Origin: Gammaproteobacteria bacterium
Lineage (GTDB): Bacteria; Pseudomonadota; Gammaproteobacteria; Steroidobacterales; Steroidobacteraceae
Assembly (NCBI GenBank): GCA_005878095.1
Contig: VBNH01000056.1
Coordinates: 1-32,646 of the forward strand
DNA: 32,646 nucleotides
Direction: 5' to 3'
A model generated the notes under the pieces. It searched no databases. It was not told where the DNA came from and worked only from the letters and a program-made list of their open reading frames with translations. Position numbers and translations under genes: made by a program. Positions 18,651 through 27,277 of this stretch are shown here, in pieces. The first letter of the stretch is position 1. Every line of letters starts with the position of its first letter.

Positions 18651-19223
18651 TCAAGCCGCCAGCGTGCCTTTCTGCTTGGCAGTGTGCGTGGCGATCAGGT
18701 CCATGAGAGCCGGTGACAGGCAGTCATACGGCTCGAGCCGCAATTCCTTGAGGCGCGCGCGCACCTCGCCCATGCGCGCCGGCGGAAAACCCGACTCGAT
18801 GATCGAGGAGACGAACGCCGCGAACTCGGGAGCCGACCAGCCGCTGTCCTTCGACAGCTCGGTGTGCACGAAATCGAAGCTGTAGAAAGGGTGATTCTTG
18901 TTTTCGATCCGCCCGTACATGTGCACGCCGCACCCGGTGCACGCATAGCGCTGGATCGGTGCCTTCTCATCGACGATCTTGAGCTTGTGCGCATTGGCGC
19001 TGACGCTGAGCTTGTCGCGTCCGATGACCGCGACCATCGAGAACAGCGCGCCCTTGGGTTTCCAGCACTTGCTGCAGCCACACACGTGATTGAACGCGGT
19101 GTTGCCCTTCAGACTCACCGTCACCGGTGAGGAACTGCACTTGCAGGTGAGCGTACCGCCCGCAAAGTCGGTTTTGCCGGGCTTCACGCCGCCATCGACC
19201 GCCGGATGAATTGCAGTTGCCAT
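18651..19223 (-). CDS. gfa: S-(hydroxymethyl)glutathione synthase
   Basis: A 190-residue glutathione-dependent formaldehyde-activating enzyme. Zinc-binding cysteines appear in LTCKCSS (about 26-30), HVCGCSKCW (about 47-53) and [12 protein letters not shown] (about 94-104), the Gfa pattern, and the C-terminal region [34 protein letters not shown] is typical of full-length Gfa. It promotes the condensation of formaldehyde with glutathione, giving the substrate for the enzyme encoded just upstream. The ATG at 19223 has AGGAG about 7 bp before it; the open frame to 19580 is a shadow of adhC. It lies 71 bp after the adhC stop on the same strand, so adhC-gfa is a formaldehyde detoxification operon. 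Confidence 0.95.
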   Translation of the reverse strand: MATAIHPAVDGGVKPGKTDFAGGTLTCKCSSSPVTVSLKGNTAFNHVCGCSKCWKPKGALFSMVAVIGRDKLSVSANAHKLKIVDEKAPIQRYACTGCGVHMYGRIENKNHPFYSFDFVHTELSKDSGWSAPEFAAFVSSIIESGFPPARMGEVRARLKELRLEPYDCLSPALMDLIATHTAKQKGTLAA

Positions 19224-19294
19224 GATGTTCTCCTGATTCGCGTTTTTGAGCGTCAGTGTTGCGCAGTGTGCCCCCGCGTAGGATGCAGCACCCT

Positions 19295-20404
19295 TCAGAA
19301 GGTAACCACCGAGCGGATCGACTCGCCCCTGTGCATCAGCTCGAAGGCGTCGTTGATTTTCTCCAGCGGCATGACATGCGTGATCAGCTCGTCGATTTTG
19401 ATCTTCCCGTCCATGTACCAGTCGACGATCCTCGGCACGTCGGTGCGGCCGCGGGCGCCGCCGAACGCCGTACCTTTCCACACCCGCCCGGTGACCAGCT
19501 GGAACGGTCGGGTCTTGATCTCCTGCCCCGCTCCGGCGACGCCGATGATGACCGACACGCCCCAGCCACGGTGGCAGCACTCGAGCGCCTGGCGCATGAG
19601 ATCGACGTTACCGACGCACTCGAAGCTGTAATCGGCACCGCCGTCGGTGAGGCTCACCAGGTGCTGTACCAGGTCCCCGCCGAGCTCCTTGGGGTTCACG
19701 AAGTGGGTCATGCCGAAGCGCTCGGCGAGCGCTTTGCGGCGCGGGTTGACATCCACGCCGATGATCCTGTTCGCGCCGACCAGGCGCGCGCCCTGGATGA
19801 CGTTCAACCCAATGCCCCCCAGGCCGAACACCACTACGTTCGCGCCGGACTCGACCTTGGCGGTGTTGATGACCGCGCCGATGCCGGTCGTGACGCCGCA
19901 GCCGATGTAGCAGACCTTCTCGAAGGGCGCGTCCTCGCGGATCTTGGCGAGCGCAATCTCCGGCAGCACGGTGTAATTGGAGAAAGTCGAGCATCCCATG
20001 TAGTGATGCACCATCGTCTTGCCCATGGAGAAGCGGCTGGTGCCGTCAGGCATGACGCCCTTGCCCTGGGTGGCGCGGATGGCCGTGCACAAGTTGGTCT
20101 TGCGCGACAGGCACGACTTGCACTGCCGGCATTCGGGCGTATAGAGCGGAATCACGTGGTCGCCCTTTTTGACCGAGGTGACCCCGGGCCCCACGTCCAC
20201 GACGACGCCGGCCCCCTCGTGCCCGAAAATCACCGGAAACAGGCCCTCCGGATCGGCGCCGGAACGGGTGAATTCGTCCGTGTGACACACACCGCTCGCG
20301 CGGATCTCCACCAGTACTTCGCCGGCCTTCGGGCCGTCCAGATCGACGGTGACCACTTCCAGCGGCCGTCCGGCAGCATGCGCAATGGCAGCCTTGGTCT
20401 TCAT
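19295..20404 (-). CDS. adhC: S-(hydroxymethyl)glutathione dehydrogenase (class III alcohol dehydrogenase)
   Basis: A 369-residue zinc alcohol dehydrogenase of class III. It shows SGVCHTDEF with the catalytic-zinc Cys, [15 protein letters not shown], the structural-zinc cluster [17 protein letters not shown], the class III stretch [24 protein letters not shown] with another zinc Cys, and the NAD-binding [15 protein letters not shown]. It oxidises S-hydroxymethylglutathione to S-formylglutathione with NAD+ and also handles S-nitrosoglutathione. GGGGGA lies 6 bp before the ATG. It is first in the run adhC-gfa-DUF885-hydrolase. The usual third enzyme, S-formylglutathione hydrolase (FghA/FrmB), is not seen in the window, nor is an FrmR-type repressor. 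Names adhC and frmA refer to the same family. Confidence 0.96.
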   Translation of the reverse strand: MKTKAAIAHAAGRPLEVVTVDLDGPKAGEVLVEIRASGVCHTDEFTRSGADPEGLFPVIFGHEGAGVVVDVGPGVTSVKKGDHVIPLYTPECRQCKSCLSRKTNLCTAIRATQGKGVMPDGTSRFSMGKTMVHHYMGCSTFSNYTVLPEIALAKIREDAPFEKVCYIGCGVTTGIGAVINTAKVESGANVVVFGLGGIGLNVIQGARLVGANRIIGVDVNPRRKALAERFGMTHFVNPKELGGDLVQHLVSLTDGGADYSFECVGNVDLMRQALECCHRGWGVSVIIGVAGAGQEIKTRPFQLVTGRVWKGTAFGGARGRTDVPRIVDWYMDGKIKIDELITHVMPLEKINDAFELMHRGESIRSVVTF

Positions 20405-20553
20405 GCGAGTCCCCCGTGATTGGTGTGCAAGCGCAGCCTGTCAAGTCTACGCGCCTGTGCGTCAAATTCCAGAAACGACTTGTCCGGATGCGACCACGAT
20501 GGCGACAATGAGACCTCGAGGGAAACATTGACGACATTGGCGCGAGGCTAGCC

Positions 20554-20970
20554 ATGGCAGACACAGTGTTCGGCAAGATCGTCCGCGGGGAGATTCCCTG
20601 CCACAAGGTCTACGAGGATGACAAGGTGCTGGCGTTTCTCGACATCAATCCCCTGAGCCACGGACACACGCTCGTGGTTCCGAAGGAGCCCGCCGAGACT
20701 CTCGACCGCCTGTCCGAGGAATCCGCGGCTGCGCTCGGGCGCGTGCTGCCGCGGCTGTGCCGCGCCATCCTCGCGGTCACGGGGATAAAGGAATACAACG
20801 TGCTCGAGAACAACGGCACCGGCGCCCACCAGGCGATCGCGCACGTGCATTTTCACATCATCCCCAAGCCAAACGGCCGGGAGGGACTCGGCATCGGCTG
20901 GCCGCTGACGACTCTCGACCCCAAAGCGGGAGCCGCCCTCGCCGCGAAGATTGCCGGCGCGCTGTCCTGA
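20554..20970 (+). CDS. HIT-family nucleotide-binding hydrolase
   Basis: A 138-residue histidine-triad protein. The N-terminal part CxxFGKIVRGEIP-like segment (TVFGKIVRGEIPCHKVYEDD) and LAFLDINPLSHGHTLVVPK are family hallmarks, and the active site is HVHFHIIP (about residues 95-102), the HxHxHxx motif. HIT proteins hydrolyse nucleoside phosphoramidates or adenylated compounds in the cytoplasm. GAGG at 20544-20547 precedes the ATG at 20554. It is divergent from adhC across a 149-bp gap and followed by the tRNA gene. Nothing in the context narrows its substrate. Confidence 0.93.
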   Translation: MADTVFGKIVRGEIPCHKVYEDDKVLAFLDINPLSHGHTLVVPKEPAETLDRLSEESAAALGRVLPRLCRAILAVTGIKEYNVLENNGTGAHQAIAHVHFHIIPKPNGREGLGIGWPLTTLDPKAGAALAAKIAGALS

Positions 20971-21161
20971 AACCGCGCTCCCGGCAAATCCCGCGCGCCT
21001 GGGTGCTCAGCCGTAGCGCGACCACGCGGCTCGGTCAGCTCGCGCGCGTACGGCGTGTCTGCCGGTGCGACCCGACCCACGCCCGGCACCCCACCCCTGT
21101 CCGCGCTCGCTTGCCGGCGGGTCGACGCAAGTCATTGATGTGGCAAGCCCTGCCTCCTCTA

Positions 21162-21190
21162 TTGCTGCTCCCGCCGCCCGCTTGTAGAAT
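21162..21190 (+). promoter_or_regulatory. Promoter of the initiator tRNA gene
   Basis: TTGCTG (21162-21167) and TAGAAT (21185-21190) are separated by exactly 17 bp, a good sigma-70 promoter. The predicted start near 21197 is a few bases before the mature tRNA. The stretch between the -10 and the start is GC-rich (GCGCGCCC), the discriminator type associated with growth-rate and stringent control of stable RNA genes. Confidence 0.75.
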
Positions 21191-21204
21191 GCGCGCCCTC
21201 TTGG

Positions 21205-21281
21205 TGCGGGGTGGAGCAGTCTGGCAGCTCGTCGGGCTCATAACCCGAAGGTCGCAGGTTCAAATCCTGCCCCCGCTACCA
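21205..21281 (+). tRNA. Initiator tRNA-fMet (CAT)
   Basis: A 77-nt cloverleaf with an encoded CCA end. The acceptor strands are TGCGGGG (21205-21211) and CCCCGCT (21271-21277), so the 1-72 position is an unpaired U.U, as expected for an initiator, which needs a weak end pair. The anticodon stem has the three consecutive G:C pairs (GGG/CCC) unique to initiators, with anticodon CAT at 21239-21241. The D-arm and T-arm (GGTTCAAATCC) are normal. The body closely matches E. coli fMet tRNA by recall. It has its own promoter upstream and a run of nine A downstream but no clear terminator hairpin. Confidence 0.97.
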
Positions 21282-21416
21282 CTTCCCAAAAAAAAAGCAT
21301 TGTCCTGGCCGTCGAGATGCAACCCGCTTGGGTACGTGCGCGACGGGCAGCCGAGCGCCAGGGGTCCGCGCTCACGCGCAAACCCCTTTCTGCGATCTCG
21401 GAAACCGACGTTCAGC

Positions 21417-22208
21417 TCAGCGGCTCGTGGCAGGCAGGTTCTCAGCAAGCGCTGTCGCGGCGGAACTGCATTTCGGGTGCCCCCAGCCACTCGCGCTGAC
21501 TCCCTCCTGTTGGCCAGCCTGAGGGGTGATGTCGTACACGATGTTATCCGGGCGTGCTCGATCTCCACTCACTCCCGCGGGTACGTGATCCAAACCCAAG
21601 TCATTCCGGGTTCGCCACGCGATGTTGTGATCCGCGCAGGAACTGTCGCCACTCACGCCGATGGCGCCGACCAGGACGTGGGCGCTGTTGTATAAAGCGA
21701 GTCCGCCTCCGAAGACATTCACACCACCGATACGATGAGCCACCATGGGGTCACTGCCGGTGCCAAAGTTCGTTGCCGGACCAAGGTAAGCCACCGCGGT
21801 GTTCACAGGATTGCTGTGCTGCAAGCCGTAAAGGCTGCCGCCCGGCTGGACTGCCGAGTACAAGTTGGCCGTGGATAGTGCGAGGCCCGGCAGGCTGAAT
21901 GCATTAGCGGTATTCGCCTTCTGAGCCGAGATGACGCGGCTCCCGGGCCATTGCTGCCCGCGATCTGAACCGGTGAAGGCCACTGCGCATACCAGTCCAT
22001 CGCGATTCACGACCGTGGCCCACATGTCGAGATTGAAGCCCCCGTTGGCCTGATTGCGCGCGAGCGTCAGAGCATTCTTCAGGGCACCCTGGCCGGGCAG
22101 TCCGGCACACTGTTCTGTATCATCTTGAGCAAAGGTCGCCCCCGCGCCCCAAGTCGTGGCTACCGCACCGAAAAGAATCGCAATCACGCGTGTTCTCGAG
22201 ATTGTCAT
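21417..22208 (-). CDS. Secreted haem-binding protein, GlcG/HbpS-like
   Basis: A 263-residue protein with a signal peptide (about 1-27, ending TFAQDD) and a GlcG/HbpS-type domain: LARNQANGGFNLDMWATVVNRDG, ISAQKANTANAFS, VNVFGGGLALYN, and LVGAIGVSGDSSCADHNIAWRTRN. Members bind haem or small ligands outside the cytoplasm, for example HbpS in Streptomyces; a role in redox sensing or scavenging is possible but unproven. GGGGGAAGCC precedes the ATG at 22208. The gene faces the tRNA gene tail to tail, leaving 135 bp between them, in which only a poly-A run and no gene is seen. The C-terminal 50 residues extend beyond the usual domain. Confidence 0.85.
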   Translation of the reverse strand: MTISRTRVIAILFGAVATTWGAGATFAQDDTEQCAGLPGQGALKNALTLARNQANGGFNLDMWATVVNRDGLVCAVAFTGSDRGQQWPGSRVISAQKANTANAFSLPGLALSTANLYSAVQPGGSLYGLQHSNPVNTAVAYLGPATNFGTGSDPMVAHRIGGVNVFGGGLALYNSAHVLVGAIGVSGDSSCADHNIAWRTRNDLGLDHVPAGVSGDRARPDNIVYDITPQAGQQEGVSASGWGHPKCSSAATALAENLPATSR

Positions 22209-22729
22209 AGGCTTCCCCCAGTTTGAATAATGTTATGCAAACGTAAAAGTCGACCATTCCGGACACGGCAAGCCTGCCGAACGCTCCCGCGCGTGGCGAG
22301 TGTCCCTCCCAGCTCGAAGTGTCCGTTCGGGTCGGGTGTTCTGACTTCTTTTGGTCTAACGGGTTGAACCGAAACGCGGAGCTCCCTCGAATGCAACTGC
22401 GCCGACAAGTCTGTCAGCCGCCGGCGCGAGCGGTCGCCGAGCGTTTCTTTAAATTCCCCGCGGCCACTGTACTGAGTATGCGAGCAGAACGAGAGGTGTG
22501 GCCGCTTTCAGTCGGCATCCGCGTGCGCAGGCGGCGCCGCGTCGAGTCGGCGCACTAGATGCCTCAATGCTGCGGCTGTCAATACGGGGAAACCTCCATG
22601 TCTGTTGGGGAAGCGAGCGCCGCAATGCAACACGGCCAACACGCCGAAACGGTCGCAACATTGAAATTCTCCGAAGACCCAACCCGAATAGTTCCTTGTG
22701 ACGTCGTGGCGATTGATTGAAAGCTTGGA
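22209..22729. other. 521-bp stretch without a recognisable gene
   Basis: Upstream of the haem-binding gene and downstream of the recombinase relic. Short open frames exist on both strands but none has a plausible ribosome binding site, codon pattern or known motif. The promoter of the haem-binding gene should lie at its left end, around 22215-22290, where an AT-richer patch occurs. It may be further decayed mobile-element DNA. Confidence 0.4.
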
Positions 22730-23380
22730 CAAAACATCGGGATCGAGCCGTGTGCGCCGGACAGCTGCTGTGATACATAGGACTTGCCTTCGACACCTTC
22801 TCTATCGGCCGGAATAGCGTGGCGCGGGCTTCAGCTCTGCTGTGCTGGAATGAGCGCGTTGCCAGCGCCGATGCGTTCGCGCAGAGCGTCCGCCGCCCGC
22901 GGCAGCATGCGAATGATCCGGGCCAGGTGCTTCTCCTCCTTGGCCGGCTGCACGCGCTCGAGGGGCGCGCAGCTCCTCCTCAGCCTTCGCGATCGCGGCC
23001 TGTGCGTGTGGCTACGACAACGTGCCCGCCTTCATGAGCGAGCGCAGCTGCTCGATCTCGGTGACCTTCTTCGCGACCTGAGCAGCCTCCCGCTTCAGTA
23101 CGTGCCGCCGCATTGCCCACAGACCAGCAGCCCCGACAGCAGATACCGCGGCAGCCGGCCGTTGCGCCTGAGCGCGCCGCGGATCGTCACGCTCATGCAC
23201 TCGATTTCGCCCTGCCGCTTCTTCACGCCGTCCCACAGGCTTTTGCGGAACCGATACGCAGTGGCTCGTCCTGGTGCGTGACGATCTGCCCGACAGGCTC
23301 AACGCGCACCGCCGCTGCTTGGAGCCCGCCGCCGAGCGTTTCCAGGCGGAGCGGCCCCACACGCGCTCGCCGGATTGTGT
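22730..23380 (-). pseudogene. Decayed C-terminal part of a large serine recombinase
   Basis: Reading the minus strand across three frames recovers a serine recombinase C-terminal half. In order: VWGRSAWKRSA (about 23360-23325), then EPVGQIVTHQDEPLRI in another frame, then LWDGVKKRQGEIE, and GRLPRYLLSGLLVCGQCGGTY (about 23175-23100), which is the recombinase zinc beta-ribbon with its first CxxC. A stop follows directly, and the sequence resumes with VAKKVTEIEQLRSLMKAGTLS, a stop, then QAAIAKAEEEL and IIRMLPRAADALRERIG, the helical tail. The catalytic resolvase domain is absent and part of the zinc ribbon is deleted. At least three frameshifts and two stops show it is dead. The exact ends are uncertain by tens of bases. 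It is a relic of an integrated element. Confidence 0.75.
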
Positions 23381-23385
23381 CGATG

Positions 23386-24009
23386 CTAGTGAACGCCAGG
23401 GGACGGAGTTCCCCGCACGGAGGGTTGCTCCCGCTGGTCATGGGTCGTGACCGGGAAGACGCAATCTCCATGAGTAGGAAAGGGATTCGCCGCCAGCGCT
23501 TCATCGAAAGTGCGATACCACGGGCAAGCGAAGTTCCCCGGACTAATCCAGTACTGCCACATCACCTCTTGACCGTTTTCGTCCCGTACTACGATGGTTT
23601 GCTGACGGACGTCGAAGGGCGGTTGATGCGGCGGGTAGTACCGCGTCGTACCCTCGACGACCTCCACCACGTTCTGACACGGATAGAAGGGGAAGGCAGG
23701 TTGGCAGACGAAGCCCGTCGCGTCCGCACCGATGAAGACTCCGTACCTACCCTCCGGCGGGTTCGCAAATCCGAGAGCGGGCTCGGGGTGTTTGTCGTAA
23801 CGACCGACCCAAGTGTTTCCTTCGACCCCGAAGTGCATCACCTCGTGCTCTGAGACTGCTGGCGGACTCCCGGTGGAATTGAGGCGATCCCACTCCCCGA
23901 AAAGGGGCTGGCCAACCGGTGGCGTCGCAGCCTGTGCCTGTGCCGTCGATCCCAGCAACAGCAGTAACGCTGACGCGCCTACGTAGTTCGCTAGTTCGAG
24001 ACTTGACAT
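23386..24009 (-). CDS. Secreted protein of unknown function
   Basis: A 207-residue protein with a clear signal peptide (about 1-28, hydrophobic core then AQAQA). GGGAGAG lies about 5 bp before the ATG at 24009. The mature part is rich in Pro, Tyr, Phe and Trp (ISPGNFACPWYRTFDEA) with four Cys (residues about 102, 111, 162 and 183) that could form two disulfides. It resembles uncharacterised periplasmic proteins but matches no family I recognise. The last 20 or so residues (after VTTHDQREQ) run straight into the recombinase relic, so the C-terminus may have been altered by that insertion. The gene follows aceK on the same strand after 98 bp. Confidence 0.7.
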   Translation of the reverse strand: MSSLELANYVGASALLLLLGSTAQAQAATPPVGQPLFGEWDRLNSTGSPPAVSEHEVMHFGVEGNTWVGRYDKHPEPALGFANPPEGRYGVFIGADATGFVCQPAFPFYPCQNVVEVVEGTTRYYPPHQPPFDVRQQTIVVRDENGQEVMWQYWISPGNFACPWYRTFDEALAANPFPTHGDCVFPVTTHDQREQPSVRGTPSPGVH

Positions 24010-24107
24010 GGTCTCTCCCCCGATGGGGTCGATGGCAATGAACGCCAGGTGCTGACTGCCCCATCACGGAGCTTACCGGCGTCAGCGGCTGCTTCCGGAC
24101 GCATGGG

Positions 24108-25967
24108 TCACTCGATCGCGACCGTCTCCGCGCCCCAGTCCCGAAGATGGCACGACTCGGGAAATGTGTGTATGCCCGGAACTTCCCCGGCGCGCAATGC
24201 CTGCTGCAGTCCCTCCCAGTATTCGACGCTCATGAGATCCGCATGCGCGGCGCGAAACGCACGACGCAGCGTGCGGTTGCGGACCCGCAGACCCGCCTCG
24301 ATCTCCTCGGGCAGAAAGGTCACGCCCGGCTCGAAGAACCAGGACGGCACATCCTCCTCGCCGTCACAGCGATCGCGGTTGGTCCGAACCTTCACGTCGG
24401 TCAGGGTCTCCACCGCGTCGTAGTCGTACAGGTAGACCTTGAGATAACGGCTCACGCCGTAGTTGCGGATGTCGAAGTCCTTGTTGAAGACGTTCGCCGC
24501 TGCGTTGTTGCGGATGCAGAATCCCAGGTTGATCATGGCGCGCACCGCCTTTTCCTCGGGTGCGGTTTCGAGGAACACGTTGAGGGGGGTGAGCTTGCGC
24601 TGCGCGATGAGGTACTTGAACACCAGCGCCCTGCCCTGCTCGCGCACGCTGTTGCTCGACGCATGCAGCAGCTCGGTCGCCAGCGCCGGCTCGAACCAGG
24701 AGCGCTCGAGCTTGAGATTGTAGTAGAGGATGTTATCGAGCATGCTGCCGGTGCGATTGATCTCGTGCACTCGCTTGTACTTGGCCAGCACGACGTCGAG
24801 TCCGTCGAAGCTGTCCCATTTGTAGGCGCTCGTCGGCCGGTCGCGAATCACCTTCAGAACGTAATCGAGTCGCGGTGAGGTGAAGGCGATGGTGACCGTG
24901 CCGAGACTGCCCGGCGCCACCGCCAGCAGCTCGCGCTCGCGCACCAGCCGGCGGCGAACCTCGGTCATCACCGCCACCTTGCTGAAGTGGTAATAGCCGA
25001 TGGTGGAATAGTGCAGCCCGAGCGGCCGGCTCGGCATGATGCTCTTGAGGAATCCCGCGAGCTCGTGGTAGTGCCGGTTCGTGACTTGAAACGGCGCCTC
25101 GGTGGAGCTGCAGAGGTTATGAACGTGTGGCACCGCGTGCAGCACGGCTTCGGCGCGGACGCCCTCTTCGGAGCTCAGCAGGGCAATGACAATAGGCTTG
25201 AGCTCCGTACCCTTGAGCACCAGCCGGCCCACGAGGTAGGCGCCGCGGTTGCGGAAGAAGCCGGCGCGGACCATCTCCAAGGCTCTCAGTCCGGCTCCCG
25301 CCCGGTCCGCGAGCACGTCGTTCACCCGCCGGGCCACGAGCTCGGCGTCGCGCGCGGGATCGCAGAACGGCACCGTGAGCTCCGCGACCTGCAGTGCTCT
25401 CTGGATGACCAGGGAATCGATGGGCCAGGAACAGGGGAAGCGCGCGTACACGGCCGTTGACGGCGGTAGCACGCGGTGCGAGCCTCCGAAACCATACTCG
25501 ACGGGCTTCCACTCGCCGTGATGGACACGCCGCTGGACGGAGTGAAGATAGGCGAGCGCGAGATCCGCTTCGTAACGGCCATGAACCGCCCCGCGATAGA
25601 CAGCCTCGACATCCGTCCAGAGCGGCCCGCCCTCCGTCAACTTGGGAAAAGCTTCCCGCAACGCCTCGGCGAGCGGGTACACCGTGGCGTTGTACAGTCC
25701 GAGACGCCTCCTCGCGTTTGCGATTGACGTCGGATGATCGCGGCTCTGGAACGCCGCTTTTGCCGCCCATGTCAGTTTGAGGAACTCGGCGTAAAAGCTG
25801 TCGAAGACGCTCAGGATCCACTCGGCGGTGAGCTCGACTCCCCCTCGCTCGCGTGCCGCAGAGGCAAGCCGGGTGGCGTAGTCCGCGCACAGACTCACTC
25901 CGGCGGACTCACTGATGAGCGCGTGCACCCCGGCTATGGGTCGACTCGCTTGCGGGGTATCGCTCAT
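24108..25967 (-). CDS. aceK: Isocitrate dehydrogenase kinase/phosphatase
   Basis: A 619-residue AceK. The ATP-binding region APGSLGTVTIAF (351-362) with the catalytic-domain Lys in VLKVI (Lys372), the stretch AAANVFNKDFDIRNYGVSRYLKVYLYDYDAVE (489-520) with the metal-binding DYD, and the N-terminal regulatory domain (about 1-345) all follow the E. coli protein (578 residues). It phosphorylates and dephosphorylates isocitrate dehydrogenase, setting flux between the TCA cycle and the glyoxylate shunt. Unlike in enterics, isocitrate lyase and malate synthase genes are not next to it. Instead it lies 39 bp after the PanE-like gene on the same strand and is probably cotranscribed with it. Start: ATG at 25967; ribosome binding site weak. 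Confidence 0.97.
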   Translation of the reverse strand: MSDTPQASRPIAGVHALISESAGVSLCADYATRLASAARERGGVELTAEWILSVFDSFYAEFLKLTWAAKAAFQSRDHPTSIANARRRLGLYNATVYPLAEALREAFPKLTEGGPLWTDVEAVYRGAVHGRYEADLALAYLHSVQRRVHHGEWKPVEYGFGGSHRVLPPSTAVYARFPCSWPIDSLVIQRALQVAELTVPFCDPARDAELVARRVNDVLADRAGAGLRALEMVRAGFFRNRGAYLVGRLVLKGTELKPIVIALLSSEEGVRAEAVLHAVPHVHNLCSSTEAPFQVTNRHYHELAGFLKSIMPSRPLGLHYSTIGYYHFSKVAVMTEVRRRLVRERELLAVAPGSLGTVTIAFTSPRLDYVLKVIRDRPTSAYKWDSFDGLDVVLAKYKRVHEINRTGSMLDNILYYNLKLERSWFEPALATELLHASSNSVREQGRALVFKYLIAQRKLTPLNVFLETAPEEKAVRAMINLGFCIRNNAAANVFNKDFDIRNYGVSRYLKVYLYDYDAVETLTDVKVRTNRDRCDGEEDVPSWFFEPGVTFLPEEIEAGLRVRNRTLRRAFRAAHADLMSVEYWEGLQQALRAGEVPGIHTFPESCHLRDWGAETVAIE

Positions 25968-26006
25968 CGGTGACCGTCGACGCGACAGATCGCGGCGCCT
26001 CTGCTC

Positions 26007-27023
26007 TCACCGGCCCGCGGCGGCGGGCGCGCCGCCGGCCTGATTGTCCCACTCGAGGGGCTTGCCGAGCAGCTTGGTGAGCGCATGTACGGCCTCGATG
26101 GTCGGCACCGCGGTCTCCGTCAGTCGGGCCAGGTCGAGAACCGAGCCGAGCAGCGCGTCGGTCTCCATGACCCGTCCGGCCTCGAGGTCATGGAGCATGG
26201 AAGTCTTGTGCCTGCCGACCCGCTCCGCACCGGCAATGCGCCGCTCGATCGGGAGGCGGAACGTGATGCCGAGCTTGTTGGCCACTGCCTCTGCCTCCGC
26301 CATCATTGTCGCCGCCAGATTGCGCGTGGGGGGATATTGGCAGATGTCAACGAGCGTCGAGTGCGTCAGCGCACTGATCGGATTGAACGCGAGGTTTCCC
26401 CAGAGCTTGAGCCAGATCTCCGCCCGGATGTTGTCGAGCACCGGCGCTTTGAAGCCGGCGCGGGTGAAGCACTCGGACACCGCGCGCACCCGCCCACTCG
26501 AGGAGCCGTCCAGCTCGCCCACGGGAAAACGATCGCCTTCGATGTGGCGGATGACCCCGGGCGCCACCAGCTCCGCGGCCGGATAGACCACACAGCCAAT
26601 GACGCGCGCCGGCGGGATCTGGCGCAGGCAGACGCCGGTCGGGTCGACTGCCTCCACACACCGGCCCTCGAACGGACCGCCGTGCCCATAAAAGTACCAG
26701 TACGGAATCCCGTTCTGCATGGTGACGACCACAGTCGCGGGGCCGAAGAGCCTCGGTACGCCGTGGGCCACGGCATCCATCTGGTGCGCCTTGACGGCGA
26801 GGATGACGATGTCCTGGGGTCCTGGCGCCGAGTAGTCCGCGGTCGCTTCCACGTCGCGCGCGACGAGCTCGGTGTCGTCGCTCAAGATGAGCTTGATGCC
26901 ACGGCTGCGGATGGCTTCGAGGTTCGCCCCGCGGGCGAGGAAGGTGACCCGCTCACCGGCGAGAGCCAGCTTGACGCCGGCGTAGCCGCCGATGGCCCCA
27001 GCTCCCACGATTGCGATCTTCAT
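26007..27023 (-). CDS. Ketopantoate reductase-like (ApbA/PanE) NADP-dependent oxidoreductase
   Basis: A 338-residue protein with the Rossmann motif VGAGAIGGYAG (about 6-16), FLARGANLEAIRSRGI, VKAHQMDA, MQNGIPYW, and in the C-terminal helical domain EIWLKLWGNLAFNPISALT, whose Lys and Asn are the conserved catalytic pair of PanE. It probably reduces a 2-oxo acid with NADPH; ketopantoate is the archetype, but such paralogues often have other substrates, so panE is not assigned. The ATG at 27023 is inside an ATGA overlap with the truncated sigma reading frame, and AGGGAC lies about 9-14 bp upstream. The open frame continues upstream to 27218 but starts the family only at 27023. aceK follows. Confidence 0.9.
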   Translation of the reverse strand: MKIAIVGAGAIGGYAGVKLALAGERVTFLARGANLEAIRSRGIKLILSDDTELVARDVEATADYSAPGPQDIVILAVKAHQMDAVAHGVPRLFGPATVVVTMQNGIPYWYFYGHGGPFEGRCVEAVDPTGVCLRQIPPARVIGCVVYPAAELVAPGVIRHIEGDRFPVGELDGSSSGRVRAVSECFTRAGFKAPVLDNIRAEIWLKLWGNLAFNPISALTHSTLVDICQYPPTRNLAATMMAEAEAVANKLGITFRLPIERRIAGAERVGRHKTSMLHDLEAGRVMETDALLGSVLDLARLTETAVPTIEAVHALTKLLGKPLEWDNQAGGAPAAAGR

Positions 27024-27277
27024 GAGACCCGTCCCTGCAGAACCGATCGGCCGGGGCCCGCGGCCACCGGGGAGTCGACGGCCCGGTAATTCGGGAGCGA
27101 ATAGACTCGGACGTACGTCTCCTGGATCAGGTCCTCGATATCCTCGGCGCCCGACGTGAACTGCCGCAGATAACGCTGCAGGTCCGCGCGGTGACGGAAG
27201 ATCTGCTTGAGAAACCATTCGTGCCGGTCGGCCATGGATCGTTCGCCGCTGCCCCGAAGAGCGCCTCGTTCAGTCAT
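27020..27277 (-). pseudogene. Truncated ECF (FecI-like) RNA polymerase sigma factor, region 2 only
   Basis: The reading frame encodes 85 residues (71 if the ATG at 27235 is used). Residues from MADRHEWFLKQIF through YLRQFTSGAEDIEDLIQETYVRVYSLPNYRAVDSP are the start of sigma region 2 of an ECF sigma factor; LIQETYVRVYS is the conserved core-binding helix. Right after VDSP, where family members continue with RAFLF-type sequence and then region 4, the sequence turns into an unrelated Pro/Gly/Arg tail and stops. Region 4, needed to bind the -35 element, is missing, so it cannot work as a normal sigma factor. The stop overlaps the start of the PanE-like gene (ATGA). The pattern suggests a deletion that joined the 5' end of a sigma gene to the reductase. 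Confidence 0.75.

Noticed and set aside
22784-23281. 165-codon plus-strand frame
   Set aside because: Lies opposite the serine recombinase relic, whose motifs are on the minus strand; no motif of its own.
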